A stretch of 64,000 nucleotides of DNA from Sarocladium kiliense (Eukaryota; Ascomycota; Sordariomycetes; Hypocreales; Sarocladiaceae). The notes below the pieces were generated by a model that worked only from the letters and a program-made list of their open reading frames with translations, made no database searches and was not told where the DNA came from. The stretch is from NCBI GenBank assembly GCA_030734395.1, contig JAUZTG010000016.1, forward strand, positions 1,798,001-1,862,000, given 5' to 3'. The translations under genes were made by a program, and so were the position numbers. How positions within the stretch are numbered: the stretch's first letter is position 1; each line of letters opens with the position of its first letter. Shown here piece by piece: positions 56,969 through 64,000 of this stretch.

Positions 56969-58041
56969 CTAGCCCACAGACGGCCGACCGGAAGCTGTGT
57001 TTAGCCTTTCTAGCAGCTCATCAAAGCTTCCCATCTCTGGATAATCCAATTCGTCCCTATGACAGTCACCCCTTGACGCAGAATACTGGGCTCCGTCTGG
57101 GAGATCCTCACGCTCCCATGGATCGCGGTATACTTGGTGCACTGGGATCGCATCTCCCTGGCCAATGCGTACTCTGTTCTCCAAGGTTGGTAATATCGGC
57201 AATGGCCCGTCCCTGTCGTCCGCTTTTTGAGTACCCTCATCTGCTTTGATGAAATCTAGCAGCCGCTCCTGTTGTTCGTCAAGAAGCTGACATATCCGGA
57301 ATGTAACCTTGTCCCTCCCTGGGTGGATATAGGCATTAGGCTCAGGTCTCGTCTCATCACTCCAGGTATCGGAATGGTCAAAGAGAAGGACGCCACCGAG
57401 GATGCGATCTTCGGCCCAGTATCCCACCATGTCTGCAATGCCGTCTGGATACTTTTCGTGTGCCACGAAATGAGTCTGGACAAATAATGTCGGGTCAGGC
57501 TTGACGCGCTCCCACTTGTCGGGCGGGCGTTCCCACATCGTGACAGCGTCCACACCAAGGTTTTCTGTAGTACTAGAGTGATGCATTTCGAGCGTTAGTT
57601 GAAACAAGAGAACGCCGATGTGGTGGAGTGCTGATGATGCCAGCTCTAGGAGCCTGAGGTTGAATGTCCGACTCGACGGCTGTGATAGCCGAAATGCTTC
57701 AAGAGTCTGAGTGAAGTTAGTTATAAGCTCATGTTCATCAGGGAGTACAAGGCTTACTTGTGGCTTGAAAACCAGCGACGTTGGCTCAAATTCATCTCGG
57801 AAAGCCTTTGCCTTATCCACGGCACCAGGACACAGCTGAGTATGGGAGTTAATGGGATGCCACGGGACCAATTTTGAACCCGAGTATCCCAAGCGATGTC
57901 GGCCAATGGCAAGCCATCGATGATCTGAGCGTATGTGAAGAGAGCAACGTCTGTTGAGAGTACATTCCTGATTGCCTGGATGAGAGCGTTTCGATGCTCT
58001 TGATCGAGCTGTTCGGCCGTTTGGTAATGACTTGGGGCCAT
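56969..58041 (-). CDS. Conserved fungal hypothetical protein
   Basis: Three exons on the minus strand: 58041-57880, 57835-57758, 57706-56969, giving 325 aa. The ATG at 58041 gives MAPSHYQTAEQLDQ. The first intron is only 44 nt (GTTCAA...CTCAG) but is needed to move from the opening frame to the frame of the main body; the phases match. The second, 51 nt (GTAAGC...CTCAG), is frame-neutral and stop-free, so a form 17 residues longer is possible. The conserved-looking core includes FRDEFEPTSLVFKPQTLEAF, LELASSALHHIGVLLFQL, HEKYPDGIADMVGYWAED, ILGGVLLFDHSDTW and NAYIHPGRDKVTFRI. I recall similar unnamed proteins in other ascomycetes, without known function. No signal peptide or membrane segment. 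Confidence 0.68.
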
Positions 58042-58432
58042 AATATAGAGTGCTGAAACTCTCTGCCCCTTGAGTATAGGAGGCTTGGTCTCCCGAAGTC
58101 AAATTGCAGCTCATGAGAGCAGCTCCCGGTGTCGCTGGCATTAGGTGGTAATGAAGGCTGTGTGTGGTCATCGCTTGGGTTTCTCAAGCGCCAGGCGCGG
58201 GGCTGTTTATGCGGGATATGCTCATGAGGCTCAATAGCACGACGCTTGCGCCATGGTGTTTGGGCTTTAGAGTGTTGGGGTCAAGGAGTTTATCATGGCG
58301 AGAGAAGGATTACCGGAAAAGAAGGGCAAGAATACCCGAGATTCAATGGATCTGCATGTGAGTCTTATATGTGTGGTATTTTCGTTCTGATTTCATTGCT
58401 TGTCATTGTTTAAGGAATGGTCATACGGCAAG
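58042..58432. other. Short intergenic region
   Basis: 391 nt between two minus-strand genes. Nothing recognisable was found. Confidence 0.6.
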
Positions 58433-59068
58433 CTATCTCGGATCCATCGCCCTCTCCTGCAAGAACTGTTGATACGGCCTTTTTGGCACCATTCCATCCA
58501 TCCAAACCTCATATCCCACCTCCTCCCAAATCTCAAGCTGCTCCATGAACCCAAAGTTCGGCTGCGCTGTCTTCCTCCCTTTCCTGACCATGTCCAGAGC
58601 AGTCTCCAGCTTGATACCATCTCTCCTCACCAGGTACGCCGTCACTACAGCTACTGATCGAGACTCTCCAGCATTGCAGTGAACAAGAACCCTCTTCCCA
58701 TCTCTATGCTGCTCATCAATAAAGTCACACATGCTATTAAGGTGCGAAAGAAGATCTTGTTGAGGGCTGTCGAGACATTGCACGAACTTGTGTCTCGATT
58801 CGGGAATGAGGGCTCGCAGTTGCTCGGCATCCCAAGCATCAAGGCGCTTGCGATAAACTGATAGAATGGCGCCGATACTATTCTCGGCTAGTAATTCGGT
58901 TTTGTGGGAGCTTTGGAGGTCGCCGATGAACAGGTTTGGTTCGACCTGCGAGATATGAGGACCATCCCACCACGACTTAATCTGGATATTCAGGGCATAA
59001 TGTTAGCTAAAGAGTCCTTGAAGTGACTGGATTCAACTTACCACCTTGGTTATCGATCGAATTGCCAT
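58433..59068 (-). CDS. Dual-specificity protein phosphatase
   Basis: Two exons on the minus strand: 59068-59042 (27 nt) and 58981-58433, 191 aa. The first exon encodes MAIRSITKV, and the intron is GTAAG...CCAG (60 nt). The DSP fold begins with ISQVEPNLFIGDLQSS and continues with GAILSVYRKRLDAW. The general acid is probably D80 (CLDSPQQDLL). The P-loop is H110-C111-N-A-G-E-S-R117 (HCx5R) followed by SVAVVTAYLV. It ends with NFGFMEQLEIWEEVGYEVW. It should remove phosphate from Tyr and Ser/Thr of proteins; the target is unknown. No docking, SH2 or membrane part is visible, so it is a small atypical member. Confidence 0.88.
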
Positions 59069-59600
59069 GATGGAAGCTGCATAAGGATACTGCTCGACGT
59101 GTTCCCAAGATAGAGAGAAAGGACGAGGACTTTGGGGCCCATACAACTGCAGCGTTTCATGCCTCGCACCAGTGGGTGAGTCTACAGATACCAGGACCAA
59201 ATCGACAGAAGGTAGAACTCGTGGCAGACCAGGGTTGGCGTGAATCGTACTATCGACTTTGCTAGGCTACACCACATGTGTGCCATCCATGATCACGGAG
59301 CGATTCACACGTTGCGACAGCCTTCAAGCCGCCGAGATCTTATTGCTCCCGCGTCGTGTGTATCTCGCTTGACCCTCAGGTTGTTGAGACTTCTTGTCAT
59401 TACGACTCTTAATCACGATGCGAGACTCAAACCAATACATCAAATCACAGTCGCAAGCCATATATAGATACGAAGTCAATTCCTATCAAGCAGCAAACGC
59501 ATATACCCCCCTAAGAGATTCCAAACACCGATGCTCAAATATTCCCCCAACTCCAAAATCCCAAGAACCCTCTTCGCATCACACACATGCATCCCCTGAC
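59069..59600. other. Intergenic region
   Basis: 532 nt. It holds the phosphatase promoter and the kelch-protein 3' UTR. No gene was seen. Confidence 0.55.
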
Positions 59601-62600
59601 TTACACCCACCCCGGCATCCCGTCCCTCGTCGGACTCGGACTTGCCTCCCTGCTCTTCGCCTCAAACCCCTCCACCATCTGCAACACCCTCGTCCTCGGC
59701 CTTTCCATCCTCACCTCCTCCGCCATCTCTATCCTTCCTTCACTCCTCCCATCCGAGCTGACCTTCGACAATCCACTCTTCCTCCTTTGACCCTCTATGT
59801 CATCACTGCCAAACACATCATCACTCTGCACCCTCAAGAGACCCAAATCCTGCTGCTCTTCAGCTCTTTCAGGGTTCACGATGTCAGCTGTGTGCGCTGC
59901 TGGTGATGACTGTGCTGGTGGTACGATCGACCTAGCGCTCTTGACGCTCACCCCATCATCCTCAGCTTTCTCGTCAGGGTTCACCACGCGCAGTCGCTCC
60001 TTAGGCACCGAGAACATCACCTGCACAAGACGACTCTCAACTGCGCGTTCAATGTCCCAATCGTCTTTCTCTCCACGGGCACCCCTCTCGCCACCATCAT
60101 ACCTCTCCCCAGCGTCACCGCTGTCCCAGTCGAACTTCCCTTGTTTTCTGCGAAGAAGCTCTCCACTCAAACCAGGACGAACCTCGTAGTCTCCCATGTA
60201 CTCAAATGATGGCTTTTCCCGGATCGGTGATTCACCTCTTGCTGAGCTCGTTGGGGTGGTCGACCCTGATGTAGAGAAGACACGCCTTAAAGATCCGAGC
60301 CACCCCCTTCTTGGAGGCTTCGACTTCGACGGAGAGCCAGGCTCATCCTCCTGGTCATACTCCGGACTGCTCGTATTCGTCCTGCCGCCAAGGTAACCAG
60401 TAGTTCCACCCAGCAGGAGTCCAGGTCCCTCCGCCTGCAAAGTACCAAATGCTGACTTCGCTGTTTGGTAGCTACTTGAGCTTGAGCTACCAGGCTTCTG
60501 CGCATCAGAACCAGCCAACACCGTTGACCCGGCCAGCAAGCCGCTCGAGCCAGCAAAGTTCATCATACGCTTGTTGCCCGTGGGTGACAGTCTTGAAGGG
60601 GCACTTGATTCGGAAAGGTTGCTACCGTGTCTCGAGTCGTCATCTCTGAATGCTCCAGCAGAACGATTGGAGTTTCGTCTCGTTGGGGAGATTCGTCCGC
60701 GGCGTGAGTTCATGCTGGTAAGGAGCGTCTCTGCGGCATCTGCATCTGAGACCCAGTCTTGCACTTCAGGGTCGTATCGTGGTGCGTTCTGGCCGGCTTC
60801 TGGTGATGGCGAGGGAGAAGCCCGCGGGTATGCTGCTGCGGCCAGAACTGGGACACTGCCACCCGTAGGTGTCAAGAAAGGATCACTCGGCACCTCAGAA
60901 GTGGGGGTGCCAGGGTCGAGACGGTGATGCATCGACTCCTCCTCATCATCTTCCATAATCGGAATCATCCCTCGGTCATAGGCAGCGGCCGCCGTCGTCG
61001 CCGGAACATATCCTCCCCTCAGCTGCCTGGGAACAGGTTTCCTGACGACACTACCACCCAGGCCTTGCTGCTGGTACTGTCCTCTGCCTCCTCTTAGACT
61101 TTCATAACCGAGCGATCGCTCACCCTGTGCGTATGGGTCCTGACCCCCTGTATACCATGAGCCAGGCCAGGGGAAGTCATCACGCTCCAGCATCTCGTCA
61201 TCATCGTGACGAAAGTGCGCAGCGTCTGCACGCAGCGATTGAATGGCAGAGTCTCGTGCAGCAGCACGCCGCTTCTTGCGAATGCGGAAGAAGCAGACCA
61301 CGCCAACGAGTAATAGGATCAGAAGCCCGAGACCGAGACCAAGTCCCAGTCCCAAACCAAGGCGAATAGTTTTGGACGAGGTCGTTCCAGAGTCAGGGGC
61401 GTCTTGCCTGTCGTCATCAGAGCCACTGTTATCAGACTCGTCGTTGTCCGAGTTACCAGAGTTCGTATCCCCGTCATCTCCACTACCTGAGGACGAGCTG
61501 GCTGACGGGTTCTTGTATGACGATCCCCATTCCATAGAAGTCAAGTTCAGGAACCTTGCTCCTGAGCCTCCATCCTGCCTCTTCTGCACTTCTCCAGTGC
61601 CAATATCCCACCCTCCGTACACCATCATCACGTTCCCAGGTAACACCGCCGCAGCATGGCCGTATACTCCACTACCATCTGGCTGATCCTTCGGAATCTT
61701 CCACCTCCATCCACTGTAAGCCTGGCTCATCTCCAAAACCGCGAGCTGCGGTTCCGCTGCTGTAGCAACATCGCCAACCCAACCACCAAGAACGACGATA
61801 GACTGCCCATCCTCGCTCAAGACGGCAGAGTGACCGGAGCGGCTGTAGACATTGTCTACAGCTGTGCTTCGTGTGGATACTGCCTTGAGAGCCAGCTCAC
61901 CGGATGGCTCAGCCTCTGGCGCCTGGATAGAAACGTAGCTCCAACTCTCTTCAGGGAGCTTCCAGACAGCCGCGGTGCTCATATTGATAAAGGCGCTTTG
62001 GGTATGTCCTCCCAAGAGCACATAACCGACCTGCTGAGTAACAGCTCCAGAAACGTTCGAGAAGGACGGGGACAGGCCGGTAATAGTGAATCCAGCCATG
62101 GGGGTACGAGGTCCGCCGTTCGATGCTACGTCCAGAGCATACACTGCATCCTTCTTGTCATCGTCTGCAGGTCCGAGACTCATCATTGTCTTCGTATAAT
62201 TTCCTGATGACTGCCACCAGGTATTGTCGGCATCGGCCATTGCAGGGGAGGAACACATGCCGCCGTAGGTATAGATCGTCGGCTCATCCATCGTCGGCGC
62301 AAGTGTCGAGGAGAAGGCGATCGTTCCGCCCATGAAGAAAGGGCCTCTCGTCACCTCTTCCGACTTCAGGGTCTCCATGCCGACCTGCTGCCATCCATCG
62401 CCACCATCCTCGTACGACCAAAGGTCGCCAACTCCTCCATCGCAATCACCAGCATACACAACAACAGATCCGTTCGCCGTTCGCGCCGCCGCATATGTGC
62501 GAGTATCGCTCCCTCCACTTAGGAAGGGCAGAGTTGCCTTCGTGATCGTCTTAAGCTTCGTATCGTCATCCACGTCGTCCGAGTAATCCAGCGCTCGGAA

Positions 62601-62855
62601 TTCGACACTCTCGAAATCACCGCCGCTTGCTCCATTGAAGATGTAAGCTGTATCCGATCCAGCGCAGTTGTTCTCCTCGTCGAGGCACGCGCTGGGCATG
62701 AGGATCTGCGCTGGAAGGTAAGGAAGATTGACTGCCACTGTTTGCGACACCATCGCGAATAGAATGCATGACACCAGCAGCGGCGACGGCGGCATCGCAA
62801 TTGAGCGCCCAAAGACTCGGGCGCCCACCTTGGTCGACATCGCCGTCGCAATCAT
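59601..62855 (-). CDS. Kelch-ectodomain single-pass membrane protein
   Basis: 1084 aa from the ATG at 62855. The frame is open to 63023 from a TTG, and the extra 56 residues (basic, HEHWRRRRPKDG) might belong to an unresolved 5' exon. Residues ~20-45 form a signal sequence (PPSPLLVSCILFAMVSQTVA). The ectodomain to about 440 is a kelch/galactose oxidase-like beta-propeller with repeated GG-W/Y motifs (IYTYGGMC, GYVLLGGHT, IVVLGGWVGD, MMVYGGWDIG). A Ser/Asp/Gly-rich stalk precedes a transmembrane helix near 498-520 that starts with six or more Leu-Gly repeats. A ~560-residue Ser/Gly/Pro-rich cytosolic tail follows. It could be a wall or surface sensor; this is inference from the topology. Confidence 0.82.
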   Translation of the reverse strand: MIATAMSTKVGARVFGRSIAMPPSPLLVSCILFAMVSQTVAVNLPYLPAQILMPSACLDEENNCAGSDTAYIFNGASGGDFESVEFRALDYSDDVDDDTKLKTITKATLPFLSGGSDTRTYAAARTANGSVVVYAGDCDGGVGDLWSYEDGGDGWQQVGMETLKSEEVTRGPFFMGGTIAFSSTLAPTMDEPTIYTYGGMCSSPAMADADNTWWQSSGNYTKTMMSLGPADDDKKDAVYALDVASNGGPRTPMAGFTITGLSPSFSNVSGAVTQQVGYVLLGGHTQSAFINMSTAAVWKLPEESWSYVSIQAPEAEPSGELALKAVSTRSTAVDNVYSRSGHSAVLSEDGQSIVVLGGWVGDVATAAEPQLAVLEMSQAYSGWRWKIPKDQPDGSGVYGHAAAVLPGNVMMVYGGWDIGTGEVQKRQDGGSGARFLNLTSMEWGSSYKNPSASSSSGSGDDGDTNSGNSDNDESDNSGSDDDRQDAPDSGTTSSKTIRLGLGLGLGLGLGLLILLLVGVVCFFRIRKKRRAAARDSAIQSLRADAAHFRHDDDEMLERDDFPWPGSWYTGGQDPYAQGERSLGYESLRGGRGQYQQQGLGGSVVRKPVPRQLRGGYVPATTAAAAYDRGMIPIMEDDEEESMHHRLDPGTPTSEVPSDPFLTPTGGSVPVLAAAAYPRASPSPSPEAGQNAPRYDPEVQDWVSDADAAETLLTSMNSRRGRISPTRRNSNRSAGAFRDDDSRHGSNLSESSAPSRLSPTGNKRMMNFAGSSGLLAGSTVLAGSDAQKPGSSSSSSYQTAKSAFGTLQAEGPGLLLGGTTGYLGGRTNTSSPEYDQEDEPGSPSKSKPPRRGWLGSLRRVFSTSGSTTPTSSARGESPIREKPSFEYMGDYEVRPGLSGELLRRKQGKFDWDSGDAGERYDGGERGARGEKDDWDIERAVESRLVQVMFSVPKERLRVVNPDEKAEDDGVSVKSARSIVPPAQSSPAAHTADIVNPERAEEQQDLGLLRVQSDDVFGSDDIEGQRRKSGLSKVSSDGRSEGRIEMAEEVRMERPRTRVLQMVEGFEAKSREASPSPTRDGMPGWV
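61323..61361 (-). repeat. Leu-Gly dipeptide repeat in the kelch-protein membrane helix
   Basis: Thirteen codons alternating Leu and Gly with varied synonymous codons. This suggests selection on the protein rather than recent DNA slippage. Confidence 0.75.
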
Positions 62856-64000
62856 TGTACGAACACCGTCCTTAGGGCGTCGTCGCCGCCAATGTTCATG
62901 ATCGTCCAGATCGGCCAAGTCGTTGACGTTTTGGCCCTTTCTCTCTGCGTGGTGTCGACTGGAATGCTTGATGTGAAGAGAACCAGACTCCCTTGAGAAA
63001 CCAAGACTCGTAGTGTCAGCCAAACAGGTGTATGCTGACCCGCGATTCGCTCGCTCCTCTCTGTTCTTTCAAAGGAATAATCGACAACAAACTTGACTGA
63101 GAAGACAAGCAAGGAAGAGAGAAGTGGAGGTCTCAACTAGGATTGATTGCGTGGCCAGATGCGAAGGCCAGCCCCTCACCACAGGGAAAGATTATTATCT
63201 CGGGTTATTGTTGAATCGACAAGGGTCACCGGGACGGCAACCAACTCCAATGAACAGACCAAGCCTTTGTCCTGGTCTGGTCCCTCCAAGCGTTCCGCAG
63301 CAACGAGCCAACCAGTCAATCAATGGCCTGCTTCACTCCCTGCAGCCGATTGAGACTCATACAGTTGGTGGCCAGCTGAGCCAATGAGATGGTCGACGCG
63401 GTGGTAGCGGGGTTGGAATGGTTTGTTTTGGCTGCGACCTTTCGCGGTTACCATGACAACGCACCAACCTCACCACCACCCACCAGACCATCAGGCTTCT
63501 CCCTTCCCTTCCCTTCCCTCCACTTGTATCATTGGATCACATGCTAGCGCCCAGCTGCAATCCTCTTCAAATCAAGGCACGAAATCTGCACTCCGCTCAT
63601 TTGACTTTGATACCACTGCACGCAACCAAGGAACCTGCATTTCCGCCCGCATCTTGTCCCACCTGTTGCAAGCCACCCTAGAGTCCTTCCCATGCTATAA
63701 AGCTAAGACACCTCGACTGTCGAAACCTGTGCCACGGTGCTGCATGTTGCATGGATCCCACGTTACACGATCTTCTCCGTTTGGCCGATGTCTGGTTACT
63801 GTCAGCGATCGACTTCAACTTGGGTCCGGGGCAGCCCCCATCACTGATCTCGCTTCTGCCATTGAGCCGCTACGTGCAATCCCTGCTTGTGATCCTGCAG
63901 CCGAAATAAATCACGGAGGGGATCAGCTCTCACATCTTCAGTTGCAACACAGTCAATTGAGGGTCGATTGAATCGATCGTTTCGATTAAAATATTATTCG
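62856..64000. other. Right-end intergenic region
   Basis: 1.1 kb. It holds the upstream region of the kelch gene and a CCCTT repeat at 63501-63519. The plus-strand frame 63423-63971 is His/Ser/Pro-rich and has no family content. No gene was assigned. Confidence 0.5.

Noticed and set aside
59587..59790. Plus-strand 67-codon hydrophobic frame with an ATG
   Set aside because: It lies antisense over the C-terminal end of the kelch-protein gene, and its hydrophobicity mirrors the acidic and charged sense codons.

Overview
The window is nuclear DNA of a filamentous ascomycete (Pezizomycotina). The signs are short GT-AG introns (44-235 nt) with CTAAC/CTGAC-like branch sites, fungal-only families (Bbc1, Zn2Cys6 regulators, Crh transglycosylase, fused Egt1, DUF6604), and genes on both strands with no operons. 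A class such as Dothideomycetes is only a guess. Many reading frames appear to begin upstream at GTG/TTG codons; the starts below were re-set to ATG, and exons were joined by hand using splice sites and phase.

Layout. 0-6.5 kb: the 3' end of an unidentified gene with an RGG-type tail, an Rtr1/RPAP2 CTD phosphatase (-), and the actin-patch SH3 protein Bbc1 (+). 6.5-15 kb: a 3.5 kb non-coding stretch, a conserved fungal protein of unknown function (+), and gamma-tubulin complex protein GCP4 (-). 15-23 kb: an MFS sugar transporter (-) divergent from a fungal-specific transcription factor (+) whose zinc cluster has only its first three cysteines, then a senescence/spartin-domain protein (-). 26-34.4 kb: ergothioneine synthase Egt1 (11 exons, with a 26-C run in one intron), a secreted carboxylesterase, and eIF2B-alpha (Gcn3). 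36.5-48.3 kb: mostly secreted hydrolases (a Vpr-like subtilase, a proteinase K-like subtilase, a membrane-anchored Crh/GH16 enzyme). Among them lie gene-poor tracts with fragments: an orphan PIF1 helicase C-terminus, a frameshifted DUF6604 fragment and a cysteine-rich secreted-type fragment. 48.7-63 kb: a NECAP endocytic adaptor, a coiled-coil hypothetical, a PflX-like radical SAM protein, a UPF0145/YbjQ protein, a Dal81/TamA-like nitrogen regulator, a conserved hypothetical, a dual-specificity phosphatase and a kelch-ectodomain single-pass membrane protein.

Functional themes are endocytosis and actin (Bbc1, NECAP), nutrient uptake and regulation (sugar transporter with divergent regulator; Dal81-like), and extracellular digestion and wall remodelling (two subtilases, esterase, Crh). 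I found no tRNA, rRNA, CRISPR array or intact transposon. No clearly new multi-gene system is visible. The best leads are the transporter/regulator pair with its half zinc cluster and repeated promoter motif, and the degenerate tract at 39-47 kb.
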